A stretch of 64,000 bases of DNA, from positions 62,001 to 126,000 of the forward strand of contig NZ_JABKKF010000007.1 of assembly GCF_013166605.1 (NCBI RefSeq). The letters are read 5' to 3'. Source of the DNA: Xylanibacter muris. Lineage in GTDB: Bacteria; Bacteroidota; Bacteroidia; Bacteroidales; Bacteroidaceae. Made by a program: the position numbers and the translations under genes. Below are positions 1 through 9,984 of this stretch, piece after piece (the stretch's first letter is position 1; the number at the start of each line of letters is the position of its first letter). The notes beneath the pieces are model-generated. The model saw nothing but the letters and a program-made list of their open reading frames with translations, made no database searches and was not told the DNA's origin.

Positions 1-941
1 GCGGGATACCGTTCTGGAACACCGATATCGGCGGATTCTTCGGAGGATACTACCGCAACAATCCTAAAGATCCAGGAATGCAGGAGTTGCAGGTGCGTTG
101 GATGCAGTGGGCGGCATTCATGCCGCTGATGCGCAACCACTGTTCTTCACCGATGGTGAGTGAGCTTTATGAATTTGGCAAGCCGGGCGAGTGGGCCTAC
201 GATGTCCAGAAAGATTTCATAAAGTTGCGCTATCGTCTTCTGCCGTATATCTACAGCACACAGGGTGATGTGGTGCTCAATGACGGCTCCATGATGCGTC
301 CGCTGGTGATGGACTTTGCCTCTGACGTGAAGGCACTTGATTGCAATGATGAATACATGTTCGGACGTTCGTTGCTCGTACGTCCTGTGACAGATCCCCT
401 ATACACATGGCGTAGCGGTGACCGTCGTGGTCATCTTATATATCCGGATGTGACCAAAGGAGCGGCACCGGTCAGTGTGTATCTGCCGGAGGGTGCGAAG
501 TGGTATGATTTCTGGACAGGCGAGTGCATAGAAGGAGGTCGTGAGATAATGCGTCCGTGTCCTATAAGCGAGATGCCGGTGTACGTGCGTGCGGGAAGTA
601 TCATGCCTTGGGGGCCAGAGGTGCAGTATTCCTCAGAGAAATCATGGGATAATCTTGAAATGAGGGTATATCCCGGTGCCGACGGACGTTTTGTCCTCTA
701 TGAGGACCGCGGTGACGGTTACGACTACGAGCGTGGAAAGTATACTCAGATAGAGTTTGAATGGGACGATGCCTCACGTACTCTTACAATAGGCAACCGT
801 AAGGGGGCTTATCCGACGATGCTTCGCAACCGCAAGTTCAACATTGTTATGATGAACCACGGAACAGGGGCGGGAAGTGTTCCGGTGCAGGCTGTGCGCA
901 CAGTGGAGTATAACGGTGAGAAGACAAAAATAACTCTTTAG
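1..941 (+). CDS. Glycoside hydrolase family 31 (alpha-xylosidase/alpha-glucosidase type), C-terminal part
   Basis: The reading frame is open from base 3, so the gene begins before the window. The visible part opens with PFWNTDIGGFFGG, the conserved block late in the GH31 TIM barrel, followed by the RWMQWAAFMPLMRNH block. The rest matches the beta-sandwich domains behind the barrel (for example GRSLLVRPVT and the YDYERGKYT segment). GH31 enzymes remove terminal alpha-linked xylose or glucose. In Bacteroidales, proteins with this block are often xyloglucan or alpha-glucan enzymes. The catalytic residues lie upstream, so the substrate cannot be judged. The family is clear; the specificity is not. 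Confidence 0.9.
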   Translation, partial: GIPFWNTDIGGFFGGYYRNNPKDPGMQELQVRWMQWAAFMPLMRNHCSSPMVSELYEFGKPGEWAYDVQKDFIKLRYRLLPYIYSTQGDVVLNDGSMMRPLVMDFASDVKALDCNDEYMFGRSLLVRPVTDPLYTWRSGDRRGHLIYPDVTKGAAPVSVYLPEGAKWYDFWTGECIEGGREIMRPCPISEMPVYVRAGSIMPWGPEVQYSSEKSWDNLEMRVYPGADGRFVLYEDRGDGYDYERGKYTQIEFEWDDASRTLTIGNRKGAYPTMLRNRKFNIVMMNHGTGAGSVPVQAVRTVEYNGEKTKITL

Positions 942-1011
942 GGCATTTATATCACCATGTATCTGACATAATGTCGCTATATTCTGTCTTTTTATACTTG
1001 TTATATGTCAT

Positions 1012-1041
1012 TTTGTCTTGCGACTTGCAATGGTATGCTTG
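1012..1041 (+). promoter_or_regulatory. Predicted promoter of the Hsp20 gene
   Basis: TTTG at 1012-1015 is followed after 18 bases by TATGCTTG at 1034-1041, one mismatch from the Bacteroidetes -7 consensus TAnnTTTG. It would give a leader of about 80 nt. It is the best candidate in the 188-base gap. Confidence 0.5.
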
Positions 1042-1129
1042 TTGCGATATTGTAGGTGAAAACCTTCCGACAGAGCGGAGGTAATCATAAAAGACAATTT
1101 AAACATTAATAAAATAGGAGGATTTGATT

Positions 1130-1555
1130 ATGACATTAGTTAGAAGAAACGCAGCATGGCTGCCAGAGGTGTTCAACGATTTTTTTGATAACGGCTATAT
1201 GCATCGTGCCAACGCCATGGCACCGGCAATCAACGTGATAGAGACAAGCAAGGGCTATACAGTGGAGCTGGCTGCACCGGGTATGAAAAAGGAAGATTTC
1301 ATGGTGCATATAAATGATGAGGGCAACCTTACGGTGAAACTGGAAAAGAAGGAGGAACAGAATAATGAGGACAAGACAAGGCGCTACCTGCGTCGCGAGT
1401 TCTCTTACACAAAGTTTGAGCAGACGCTTGTATTGCCGGATGATGTTGACAAGAGTAAAATTGCCGCATCGGTGGCCAACGGAGTGCTTACAGTGGAACT
1501 TCCGAAATTCGAGCCTACCCAGGAAAAGGTGTCTCGTAAGATAGAAGTCATTTAA
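1130..1555 (+). CDS. Small heat-shock protein, Hsp20/alpha-crystallin family
   Basis: The 141-residue protein has the alpha-crystallin domain from about residue 30 to the end, including VELAAPGMKKEDF and the closing NGVLTVELPK signature. Such proteins are cytoplasmic ATP-independent holdases that bind unfolding proteins under stress. The start is the ATG at 1130 because a strong AGGAGG lies at 1116-1121, eight bases upstream. A TTG at 1124 would be too close to it. A clear Shine-Dalgarno is unusual for this phylum and suggests strong expression. The gene stands alone between its own promoter and terminator. Confidence 0.95.
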   Translation: MTLVRRNAAWLPEVFNDFFDNGYMHRANAMAPAINVIETSKGYTVELAAPGMKKEDFMVHINDEGNLTVKLEKKEEQNNEDKTRRYLRREFSYTKFEQTLVLPDDVDKSKIAASVANGVLTVELPKFEPTQEKVSRKIEVI

Positions 1556-1574
1556 GCGGAGCCGCTTTTTAAAC

Positions 1575-1640
1575 AAAGAGAGAAAAGTGAAGAATGGGCA
1601 GATGTATCTGCGGAATTCTTCATTTTTCTCTCTTTTCTTT
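1575..1640 (+). terminator. Rho-independent terminator after the Hsp20 gene
   Basis: A long stem pairs AAAGAGAGAAAAGTGAAGAAT (starts 1576) with its complement ending near 1635, around a small GCAGAT/ATCTGC inner hairpin, and runs into a T-rich tract. Confidence 0.8.
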
Positions 1641-1726
1641 TTATTGGGAAATATTAAACCTTGTCATGCATTCCGCGTCCTAAAAAAGAAAATAATAATC
1701 TTATCAAAAGAAAACGACCAAAACTT

Positions 1727-4657
1727 ATGAAAAGATATCCGGTTCTGTTTATGATTCTGATGCTGTGCCATTTGTTTGTCAATGCCCAGCAGGCCGTTGT
1801 GTCTGGAAATGTCTTTGAAGGCGGTTCGGATAATCCGCTCGACAAGGCCACGGTACAGCTGCTGAAGACAGACAGCACATTCGTGTGCGGAGCCTTGACG
1901 GCGACAAACGGACGGTTTGATCTTAAGCCTCCGTCGGCAGGGGCATACATAGTGAAAGTCTCATATCTCGGATACCGCACGGAATACAAGGATGTCAGTG
2001 TGCCGAAGAAAGGTGTGGCGGAGGCCGGGCGCATAGCGCTGTCGGCTGACGCGGTGATGCTCGAAGGGGCTGTAATCACCGGTGATGTGCCCAAGATGGT
2101 GATGGTTGAGGACACATTTGTATACAATACGGCAGCCTATCGGGTGCCGGAGGGCTCAACGATAGACGCTCTTGTGGAGAGGCTGCCCGGAGCGAAAGTA
2201 GATGAAAACGGAAAGATAACCCTTAATGGCAAGGAGGTAAAGAAGATAATGCTCGACGGTCGTGATTTCATGCCGGGAAACATGAAAGAGGCCATGGAGA
2301 ATCTTCCCGCCTCGATAATAGATAAGATAAAGTCATACGACGAGAAGAGCGACATGGCCAAGCTGACCGGTATTGATGACGGTGAGGAGAGCACCGTGCT
2401 TGATTTCACCGTAAAGCGCGGCATGAAACGGGGTATGTTTACTAACGCCGACATCGGTTATGGCACGGATGACCGGTATTTCGGACGTGTGAATCTCTCG
2501 AGATTTGTCGGAGATTTCCGACATACCGTGATGGCAAATGCCAACAACGCCACAAACAGGAACATACGAACCGGTGGGCGCGGGCGGAACGGACTGAGCG
2601 CACGGAAGACTGCGGGACTGAACTTCAACTATGAGAAGAGGGGAAAGCTTAAGGCTGACGGAAACATAAACTGGAGTCATGGCGATACAGATAACCATAC
2701 AATAAGTTCGGTGGAGAATTTTGTCAACACGCGCGGAGCCTTTTCAAACAATGTGAATAAAAACTTGTCAAGAAACAACTCGTGGAACGGAAACATGCGT
2801 CTGGAGTGGAAACCGGATACCGTGCAGACCATAACCTTCAGACCTCAGTTCTCTTTATCCTCGAACGACGGAATGAGCTCGGGCGCATCAGCATCGTTCA
2901 ACGAGAATCCATATCTTTACACGGATAATCCGCTTGATGAAGGGAATATAGCCATGATGGCTGAAGACAGCATTGTCGTGAATTCCAGAACAAACAAATC
3001 GCTCAGTTACGGTACGTCGGCCGGTTTCGGAGCATCACTGCAATATCACAGGAGGCTGGGATACAAAGGGCGGAATTTCGGGGTCACGGCAAGTTTCAAT
3101 ATCGGGGATAACACCAATAAAAGCCTGTCGGCATCCAACGTGCATCTTTTCCAAAAGAAAAACGCGGCAGGCGAGGATTCCGTTTATCAGACCAACCGCT
3201 ATAATCTCACACCGTCCGACAACCGTAGCTATACGCTACAGGCAACATATACAGAGCCGCTTTTCAAGGCAACTTTCCTGCAGCTGAGTTATCGTTTCCA
3301 GTACAGTCATAGGAAAAGCGACCGTTCTACATTTGATTTCGGCACAATGGACTATGATCGTTTTGCCGATGTACTGACACGCTACCGTGATTGGGACGGA
3401 TATTTCGCGCTTCTTGAAAATCCTATCGACTATTATATAGATCACGATCTCAGCCGCTATTCGGAATACAACAATTATACACATAACATAAACATACAGT
3501 TGCGGATAGCACAGAAGAACTACAACATGAATGTGGGTGTGATGATTCAGCCGCAACGTTCCTATTTCATACAGAATTACCACGGCATTGACGTAGACAC
3601 GGTCAGGGACGTGACAAACATCACACCGACGCTTAACTTCCGCTACCGTTTCAACCGCCGCACCAACCTGCGTGCCACATACCGCGGAACAACATCGCAA
3701 CCGAGCATCTCGCAGATGCTCGACATCACCGATAACAGCAATCCTCTGAACATCACTATGGGAAACCCCGGGCTGAAGCCGTCTTTCACGAGTAATCTCA
3801 GGGCTGAGTTCAACACAAGCTCGCCGCGTTATCAGAGAAGCATAACATCGAGTGTCGACTTTTCGACAACGCGCAACAGCATAAGCAATATTGTGTCGTA
3901 TGACGAGACAACCGGAGGACGGGTGACACGTCCGGAAAACATCAACGGCAACTGGCGTACAGCGGCACGTTTCGGGTTAAACACGGCACTTGACACCACC
4001 GGTGTATGGACTGTCAGCACGCATACGTGGTTCAACTATTCCAATTATGTGAGCTATATAACGACAGACCGCAAGTCAAGTTCGCAAAAGAACATCACAC
4101 GTACGTCAACCTACAGCGAAGACCTCACTTTCGGATATGACAAGGATTGGTTTGAGATAGAACTTCACGGCTCAGTGGACTATAACCATTCGCGAAACAT
4201 GTTGCGTAGTAGCGCCAACCTCGACACATGGGAGTTTGCATACGGAGCAAACCTCACACTGGATGCCAAATGGAACATGAGTTTCACGACAGGCATACAC
4301 CAGACAAGCCGCCGCGGATACAGCGACAAGACAATGAACACCGATGAGCTGATATGGAACATGCAACTCAGCCAAAGTTTCCTGCGCCGTAAGGCTCTGA
4401 CCGTATCTTTTCAGTGGTTTGACATTCTCCGCCGCCAAAGCAGCTTCCGCCGCCAGATAAGCGCGACGCGAAGAAGCGACACAGAATATAACAGTATAAA
4501 CAGCTATGCCATGCTGCACGTGATATACAAGATGAACATGTTTGGAGGACGCTCTGCAAACCGCGGACTGCGTACCGGACGTGCCGTCTCCGGTGGGGGC
4601 GACCGTACGGTCAGAACCGGTGGCGTGCGTGGCAACAGAGGTGGAAGAGGTATGTGA
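1727..4657 (+). CDS. Outer-membrane beta-barrel protein with carboxypeptidase-regulatory-like N-domain and Arg/Gly-rich tail
   Basis: The start is the ATG at 1727, which gives a clean signal peptide (MKRYPVLFMILMLCHLFVNA, cut before QQ). An upstream TTG frame start would put charged residues ahead of it. Residues about 25-110 form a CarboxypepD_reg-like beta-sandwich. They are followed by a plug-like segment (ERLPGAKVDENGKITLNG) and a long barrel of alternating aromatic strands, as in the OMP_b-brl_3 family. Proteins like this resemble TonB-dependent receptors but often lack a recognisable TonB box and a known ligand. The last 37 or so residues are rich in RG and GG repeats, unlike the usual aromatic C-terminal strand of outer-membrane barrels. 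The 976-residue protein stands alone. The family is likely; the ligand is unknown. Confidence 0.85.
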   Translation: MKRYPVLFMILMLCHLFVNAQQAVVSGNVFEGGSDNPLDKATVQLLKTDSTFVCGALTATNGRFDLKPPSAGAYIVKVSYLGYRTEYKDVSVPKKGVAEAGRIALSADAVMLEGAVITGDVPKMVMVEDTFVYNTAAYRVPEGSTIDALVERLPGAKVDENGKITLNGKEVKKIMLDGRDFMPGNMKEAMENLPASIIDKIKSYDEKSDMAKLTGIDDGEESTVLDFTVKRGMKRGMFTNADIGYGTDDRYFGRVNLSRFVGDFRHTVMANANNATNRNIRTGGRGRNGLSARKTAGLNFNYEKRGKLKADGNINWSHGDTDNHTISSVENFVNTRGAFSNNVNKNLSRNNSWNGNMRLEWKPDTVQTITFRPQFSLSSNDGMSSGASASFNENPYLYTDNPLDEGNIAMMAEDSIVVNSRTNKSLSYGTSAGFGASLQYHRRLGYKGRNFGVTASFNIGDNTNKSLSASNVHLFQKKNAAGEDSVYQTNRYNLTPSDNRSYTLQATYTEPLFKATFLQLSYRFQYSHRKSDRSTFDFGTMDYDRFADVLTRYRDWDGYFALLENPIDYYIDHDLSRYSEYNNYTHNINIQLRIAQKNYNMNVGVMIQPQRSYFIQNYHGIDVDTVRDVTNITPTLNFRYRFNRRTNLRATYRGTTSQPSISQMLDITDNSNPLNITMGNPGLKPSFTSNLRAEFNTSSPRYQRSITSSVDFSTTRNSISNIVSYDETTGGRVTRPENINGNWRTAARFGLNTALDTTGVWTVSTHTWFNYSNYVSYITTDRKSSSQKNITRTSTYSEDLTFGYDKDWFEIELHGSVDYNHSRNMLRSSANLDTWEFAYGANLTLDAKWNMSFTTGIHQTSRRGYSDKTMNTDELIWNMQLSQSFLRRKALTVSFQWFDILRRQSSFRRQISATRRSDTEYNSINSYAMLHVIYKMNMFGGRSANRGLRTGRAVSGGGDRTVRTGGVRGNRGGRGM

Positions 4658-4756
4658 TGTGTTTTGATTTAAAACAAATATCATTCTTTTTGCTTTAAAT
4701 TGATTCTTTATTCTAAAATAAAAATAATGTTTGTTGGCTGTTAGAAGAAAATAAGT

Positions 4757-4800
4757 TATCTTTGCACTTTATTTGATAAAATATGCCTGTAATCCGGATG
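4757..4800 (+). promoter_or_regulatory. Predicted ilv operon promoter and leader hairpin
   Basis: TATCTTTG at 4757-4764 matches the -7 consensus. The upstream TTTG at 4730-4733 is 23 bases away, rather wide. The leader of about 90 nt contains AATATGCC paired with GGCATATT around 4778-4831. No convincing Ile/Val/Leu leader peptide was found. Confidence 0.45.
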
Positions 4801-4855
4801 GAAATGACGGTATGGCATATTATGAAAGGTATATATAATATTAGGTGTAAAGATT

Positions 4856-6655
4856 ATGAAACATCAGTTGAGAAGTGCCGTATGCACCGAAGGAAGGAGA
4901 ATGGCCGGTGCCCGTGCACTGTGGGTGGCTGCGGGAATGAAACGTGAGCAGTTCGGCAAACCGATAATTGCTGTGGTCAATTCATTCACGCAGTTTGTTC
5001 CTGGTCATACCCACCTTCATGAGATAGGACAGATTGTAAAGCATGAGATAGAGGCAATGGGATGCTATGCCGCCGAGTTTAACACTATTGCCATTGACGA
5101 CGGCATAGCGATGGGGCATGACGGTATGCTTTATTCGTTGCCGAGCCGTGATATCATCGCAGACAGTGTAGAGTATATGGTTAATGCCCACAAGGCGGAT
5201 GCGATGATATGTATTTCCAATTGCGATAAGGTCACTCCTGGCATGCTGATGGCTGCAATGAGGCTGAATATTCCAACGCTGTTCTGCTCGGGAGGTCCGA
5301 TGGAGGCCGGCAGGTGGAAAGGAGAGAATGCCGACCTTATCACGGCAATGGTCAGCGGAGCCGATCCATCCGTATCGGATGAGGATATGGAACGTCTGGA
5401 GAGTTGTGCCTGTCCGGGATGCGGAAGTTGTTCGGGTATGTTTACGGCAAACTCGATGAATTCGCTGACAGAGGCCTTGGGGCTGTCGTTGCCGGGCAAC
5501 GGTACGATACTTGCCACGCATGAGAACAGGATTCGCCTGTTCAAGGACGCAGCGCGCAGGATTGTGGAAAATGCCTTTGCCTATTATGAGGACGGTGACG
5601 AGAGTGTTCTGCCGCTGAGCATCGCCACCCGTAAGGCCTTTATGAATGCCATGGCTCTTGATATTGCCATGGGCGGAAGCACGAATACGGTGCTTCATCT
5701 GCTTGCAGTGGCGCAGGAGGCCGGTGTGGAGTTTACCATGAAAGACATTGATGCCCTCAGCCGACGCGTGCCGTGTCTGTGCAAGCTGGCTCCTAATACC
5801 CGTAAATATAGTGTTCAGGAATGCAACCGTGCCGGTGGTATACTTGGAATAATGAACGAGCTTTCCAAAGGCGGGCTTGTAGACGGTTCCGCCTTGAGAG
5901 CAGATGGCAGGACGCTTGCCGAACAGATGGAAAGATACGACATCACGGCACATGACATCGATGCGGAAGCCCAACGTATATATGGCAGTGCGCCGGGAGG
6001 CAGATTCTCCACGGTTATGGGAAGTCAGGATGAGAGATGGGCAACGCTTGACACCGACCGTACTGATGGATGTATACGTGATATTGAGCATGCCTATACT
6101 AAAGACGGGGGACTTGCGGTGCTTTTCGGCAACATTGCCGCGGACGGATGTGTGGTGAAGACAGCAGGTGTTGATGAGAGTATATGGAGGTTCTCCGGTC
6201 CGGCAAAGGTATTCGACTCCCAGGAAGACGCCTGTGATGGGATTCTTGGTGGAAAGGTGAGAAGCGGTGACTGTGTGGTGATTACCCATGAGGGGCCGAA
6301 GGGCGGTCCGGGAATGCAGGAGATGCTTTATCCTACATCATATATAAAAAGCATGCATCTTGGAACAGAGTGTGCCCTGATAACCGACGGACGTTTTTCC
6401 GGAGGGACAAGCGGACTTAGCATCGGTCATATATCCCCTGAGGCGGCGGCCGGAGGAGACATAGGAAAGATAAAGGATGGCGACATTATAGATATAGATA
6501 TCCCTAACCGCAGCATAAACGTAAGGCTCAGTCCCGAGGAACTTGCCTCGCGTCCGCAGCAGCCGCTTAGGCGCAGACGAGAGGTGTCGAAAGCCCTGAA
6601 GGCCTATGCGAAAAGTGTCAGTTCGGCTGATAAGGGAGGGGTGAGGATACTATAA
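4856..6655 (+). CDS. ilvD: Dihydroxy-acid dehydratase
   Basis: IlvD removes water from 2,3-dihydroxy-isovalerate and the isoleucine analogue to give the 2-keto acid, the third step of valine/isoleucine synthesis, in the cytoplasm. The 599 residues are the usual family length. The iron-sulfur cysteines are visible in CDKVTPGM (Cys about 123) and [15 protein letters not shown] (about 186-192). The C-terminal block [20 protein letters not shown] is also intact. It is the first gene of the ilv cluster, and ilvB follows after 74 bases that include a run of ten C residues. Confidence 0.97.
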   Translation: MKHQLRSAVCTEGRRMAGARALWVAAGMKREQFGKPIIAVVNSFTQFVPGHTHLHEIGQIVKHEIEAMGCYAAEFNTIAIDDGIAMGHDGMLYSLPSRDIIADSVEYMVNAHKADAMICISNCDKVTPGMLMAAMRLNIPTLFCSGGPMEAGRWKGENADLITAMVSGADPSVSDEDMERLESCACPGCGSCSGMFTANSMNSLTEALGLSLPGNGTILATHENRIRLFKDAARRIVENAFAYYEDGDESVLPLSIATRKAFMNAMALDIAMGGSTNTVLHLLAVAQEAGVEFTMKDIDALSRRVPCLCKLAPNTRKYSVQECNRAGGILGIMNELSKGGLVDGSALRADGRTLAEQMERYDITAHDIDAEAQRIYGSAPGGRFSTVMGSQDERWATLDTDRTDGCIRDIEHAYTKDGGLAVLFGNIAADGCVVKTAGVDESIWRFSGPAKVFDSQEDACDGILGGKVRSGDCVVITHEGPKGGPGMQEMLYPTSYIKSMHLGTECALITDGRFSGGTSGLSIGHISPEAAAGGDIGKIKDGDIIDIDIPNRSINVRLSPEELASRPQQPLRRRREVSKALKAYAKSVSSADKGGVRIL

Positions 6656-6729
6656 TTGTCTCCCCCCCCCTGTGCGGACTAAACCGAGAGTATTAAAGCT
6701 GCTTGTAGAACCTGCCTAAGAAGAATATT

Positions 6730-8445
6730 ATGTCAAAAGAAATAATAACCGGAGCCGAAGCATTGATGAGGGCTCTTAAGAACGAAGGCGTTACCACTAT
6801 ATTCGGCTATCCGGGTGGTGCGATAATGCCTGTGTTTGATGTATTGTATGATTATACGCGTGGTGAGAGGAAAGTTTTCGAACATATACTTGTGCGTCAT
6901 GAGCAGTCTGCGGCCCATGCGGCCGAGGGGTATGCCCGTGTGAGCGGCGAGGTCGGAGTATGTCTGGTCACCAGCGGTCCGGGTGCCACAAACACGCTTA
7001 CCGGCGTGGCCGATGCAATGATGGATTCCACACCGATTGTGGTCATAGCCGGTCAGGTGGGTGTGGGTGCGCTTGGGACAGATGCGTTTCAGGAGGTTGA
7101 CCTTGTAGGCGTGGCCCAGCCCATATCGAAATGGAGTTATCAGATACGCAGGCCGGAGGACGTGGCGTGGGCTGTGAGCAAGGCTTTTTATATTGCCCGT
7201 TCCGGACGTCCTGGTCCGGTGGTGCTTGATTTCCCGAAGAATGCCCAGACGGGCACTACAGAGTGGGTGCCGTCACGGGTCGGCTTTGTGCGCAGTTATG
7301 TGCCGTATCCCGTTCCGTCTTCCGATGCCATAGTCCGGGCGGCTGAACTTATAAATAATGCGGAGAAGCCTCTTGCGCTTATAGGGCAGGGGGTGGAACT
7401 CGGTAATGCGCAGGACGAATTGCTTGAGTTCATCGAGCGTGGGGATATTCCGGCTGCACGCACTTTGCTTGGGCTGTCGGCGTTGCCGTCGGGACATCCG
7501 CTGAATGTGGGAATGCTTGGAATGCATGGCAACTATGCACCGAATGTGAAAGAGCAGGAGTGCGATGTGCTTATAGCCGTCGGCATGAGGTTCAGCGACC
7601 GAGTCACCGGTCTTACAAGCACATACGCAAGGCAGGCGAAAGTGATACATCTCGACATCGACAATGCGGAAATAGACAAAATCGTGAAGACTGACGTTGC
7701 CGTCATAGGCGACTGTAAGGTGACTCTTCCCGCTATAACCCGTCTGCTCGACAAGAAAAGGCACACGCAGTGGATAGAGAGTTTCCGGCCGCTTCAGGCA
7801 ATGGAGGAAGAGAAGGTTGTCCGCCCGGCGATATATCCGGAGGACGGACCGCTGCTCATGGGTGAGGTGGTGAATGCCGTTTCAGAAGTCACAGGTGGAA
7901 ATGCCGTGCTCGTGACAGATGTGGGGCAGAACCAGATGTTCTCGGCCCGTTATTTCAAGTATAACAAAAAACGGTCCATAGTGACCAGCGGAGGTCTCGG
8001 TACGATGGGATTCGGTATTCCGGCGGCTGTGGGAGCGTGCTTCGGGGCGCCGGGGCGTATGGTATGCATGTTCTCGGGAGACGGAGGGTTCCAGATGAGC
8101 ATTCAGGAACTTGGCACGATAATGGAGCATCGGATACCGGTGAAGATGATAATGATGAACAACAATTATCTTGGTAATGTGAGGCAGTGGCAGGATATGT
8201 TTTTCTGCGGACGCAAGTCGTTCACAAGGATGGCGAATCCGTGTTATGCGCATATAGCGCAGGCTTACGGCATTCCCTATTGTGCCGTGACGGACAGAAA
8301 AGACCTGCATGCGGCCGTGGCGGATATGATTGCTACCGACGGGCCGTATATTCTTGAGTGTGCCGTGAGAGAGGAAGACAACGTGTTGCCGATGACCCCT
8401 CCCGGAAGCAGTGTAGACGGAATGTTGCTGGAGATTAAAATATAA
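6730..8445 (+). CDS. ilvB: Acetolactate synthase, large (catalytic) subunit
   Basis: The enzyme condenses two pyruvates, or pyruvate with 2-ketobutyrate, using thiamine diphosphate; this is the committed step of valine, leucine and isoleucine synthesis. The N-terminal TPP-binding region has GYPGGAIMPVFD and the catalytic Glu in LVRHEQSAAHAAEGYAR. The central FAD-binding domain is present. The C-terminal motif GDGGFQMSIQELGT near residue 450 binds Mg-TPP. At 571 residues it is full length. The small subunit starts four bases after its stop, so the two are translated together. Confidence 0.97.
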   Translation: MSKEIITGAEALMRALKNEGVTTIFGYPGGAIMPVFDVLYDYTRGERKVFEHILVRHEQSAAHAAEGYARVSGEVGVCLVTSGPGATNTLTGVADAMMDSTPIVVIAGQVGVGALGTDAFQEVDLVGVAQPISKWSYQIRRPEDVAWAVSKAFYIARSGRPGPVVLDFPKNAQTGTTEWVPSRVGFVRSYVPYPVPSSDAIVRAAELINNAEKPLALIGQGVELGNAQDELLEFIERGDIPAARTLLGLSALPSGHPLNVGMLGMHGNYAPNVKEQECDVLIAVGMRFSDRVTGLTSTYARQAKVIHLDIDNAEIDKIVKTDVAVIGDCKVTLPAITRLLDKKRHTQWIESFRPLQAMEEEKVVRPAIYPEDGPLLMGEVVNAVSEVTGGNAVLVTDVGQNQMFSARYFKYNKKRSIVTSGGLGTMGFGIPAAVGACFGAPGRMVCMFSGDGGFQMSIQELGTIMEHRIPVKMIMMNNNYLGNVRQWQDMFFCGRKSFTRMANPCYAHIAQAYGIPYCAVTDRKDLHAAVADMIATDGPYILECAVREEDNVLPMTPPGSSVDGMLLEIKI

Positions 8446-8449
8446 ATAT

Positions 8450-9001
8450 ATGGAAGGAAAGACATTATATACCTTATTGGTTTATTCGGAGAATATCGCC
8501 GGTGTGCTTAACCAGATAACAGCGGTATTCACCCGCCGTCAGGTGAACATTGAGAGCCTGAATGTCTCTGCATCGAGCATCGACGGCATCCATAAGTATA
8601 CGATAACGGCATGGAGCGATGAAGACCAGATAACGAAGATAACAAGGCAGATAGAGAAAAAGATAGATGTCGTGATGGCTAAGTTTTATCGCGATGAGGA
8701 CCTTTATATAAGGGAGACCGGACTTTACAAACTTTCTACTCCCGACGTGATGGCCAATCCGGAGATTTCGCGTACGGTACGGCGTCACGATGCCTTTATT
8801 ACGGAGGTAAATCCCACATACGTGATAGTGATGAAAAGCGGGCGCACAGAGGAGATAATGAGTCTCTATCATGTGCTTGACGACTTTGGATGTATACTTC
8901 AGTATACGCGTTCCGGACGTATAGCCGTGACGCGGAGCCCCCAGGAGGAGGTAAGCATGTTTCTTTGCGAGAGGGAATCAGGAGAGCAGACAGGTGTATG
9001 A
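8450..9001 (+). CDS. ilvN: Acetolactate synthase, small (regulatory) subunit
   Basis: The 183-residue protein begins with an ACT domain (TLLVYSENIAGVLNQITAVFTRR, residues about 7-75), which normally binds valine and feeds back on the catalytic subunit. The second half matches the ALS small-subunit C-terminal domain. It lies four bases after ilvB and so is almost certainly its partner. It is longer than the E. coli IlvN type and nearer the IlvH length, so ilvH would be an equally good symbol. Confidence 0.93.
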   Translation: MEGKTLYTLLVYSENIAGVLNQITAVFTRRQVNIESLNVSASSIDGIHKYTITAWSDEDQITKITRQIEKKIDVVMAKFYRDEDLYIRETGLYKLSTPDVMANPEISRTVRRHDAFITEVNPTYVIVMKSGRTEEIMSLYHVLDDFGCILQYTRSGRIAVTRSPQEEVSMFLCERESGEQTGV

Positions 9002-9100
9002 CCTGTATGTGTAATAGTCAGTGATAATGTCGGACAATGTGCGTATATCATATATGCGGTTTGTCTGTAAACAGGATAAATACAAAATAAAAACATAGGA

Positions 9101-9862
9101 ATGGACAAGGTAGGAAAGTATCTTTTTATGTCGGAGCCGTTTCATTGTGATTTCTCGAAACGTCTTTTTATGGGTCATCTGGGCAATCACATGCTCAATG
9201 CGGCCGATTTTCATTCATCGGAACGCGGTTTCGGCATGACATATCTGAATCCCATACATAAGACATGGGTGCTGTCGCGTCTGGCGATAGAAATGGAAGA
9301 GATGCCGGAACAGTATACACGGTTTTATGTGGAGACATGGGTGGAGAGTGCCATGCGTTATTTCACAAACCGCAATTTCCGTGTGGTAGGAGAAGATGGC
9401 ACGATATACGGTTATGGCCGTAGCGTATGGGCGATGATAGATACAGGAACGCGGCAGCCGCAGGACATTATGGCTGTTCGTGACGGTGAAATAGTAAACT
9501 GGATAGAGACGGAAAAGGAATGCCCGATGGAGAAAGGCTCGCGTGTCAGGATGAGTGGCAACGCCGAATTAGTCCGGACTATAGACACGCATTATAATGA
9601 TGTGGATGTGAACGGGCATATCAACTCCGTTAAATATATAGAGCATGTGCTCGACTTGTTCTCTCTCGACAATTACCGCGAGAACCGTATAGGGCGATTT
9701 GAGATTGCCTATGTTGCCGAAAGTTATTATGGAGACAGGCTGAGCTTTTTCCGTGAAGAAACGGCAGACGGGGAATACTGTGTAAGGATAGTAAAGACGA
9801 ATCCGGAGAACTTGAAAGAAGTGGAAGTTTGCAGAAGTAAGATTGTTTTTGTAAAAAAGTGA
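9101..9862 (+). CDS. Acyl-ACP thioesterase (double hotdog fold)
   Basis: The 253-residue protein has two hotdog halves. The first contains ERGFGMTYLNPIHKTWVLSRL, the second THYNDVDVNGHINSVKYIEH with the Asn-x-His catalytic pair typical of plant FatA/FatB-like acyl-ACP thioesterases. It would release fatty acids from acyl-ACP in the cytoplasm. Its place between ilvN and ilvC is a known Bacteroidales arrangement. The link may be through branched-chain fatty acids made from the keto acids of this pathway, but that is inference. A 99-base gap separates it from ilvN. Confidence 0.88.
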   Translation: MDKVGKYLFMSEPFHCDFSKRLFMGHLGNHMLNAADFHSSERGFGMTYLNPIHKTWVLSRLAIEMEEMPEQYTRFYVETWVESAMRYFTNRNFRVVGEDGTIYGYGRSVWAMIDTGTRQPQDIMAVRDGEIVNWIETEKECPMEKGSRVRMSGNAELVRTIDTHYNDVDVNGHINSVKYIEHVLDLFSLDNYRENRIGRFEIAYVAESYYGDRLSFFREETADGEYCVRIVKTNPENLKEVEVCRSKIVFVKK

Positions 9863-9869
9863 AAGTAAA

Positions 9870-9901
9870 TTTGGTTGTTTGGTTTTAATTGTATACTTTT
9901 G
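9870..9901 (+). promoter_or_regulatory. Predicted internal promoter for ilvC
   Basis: TTTG at 9870-9873, a 20-base spacer and TACTTTTG at 9894-9901 match the Bacteroidetes promoter consensus. This would let ilvC be transcribed apart from the rest of the operon, with an 80-nt leader. Confidence 0.6.
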
Positions 9902-9984
9902 CATGCGGTTAATAAATAATAAGGAACAAGTATTAATTTAAAGGCCCGTTTTGTGGCTTTATATTTAAAAACACATAGATAATT

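Noticed and set aside
4782..4860. Attenuation leader peptide for the ilv operon
   Set aside because: A frame in the leader has a few Ile and Val codons but no run of them, and it reads through into ilvD in another frame. The hairpin has no T run.
4982..6289. Long 435-codon minus-strand frame over ilvD
   Set aside because: It is the antisense shadow of a well-identified gene and has no recognisable motif.
6659..6670. Run of ten C between ilvD and ilvB as a phase-variation switch
   Set aside because: It lies outside both coding regions and the promoter boxes, so slippage would not change a frame. A sequencing length error is also possible.
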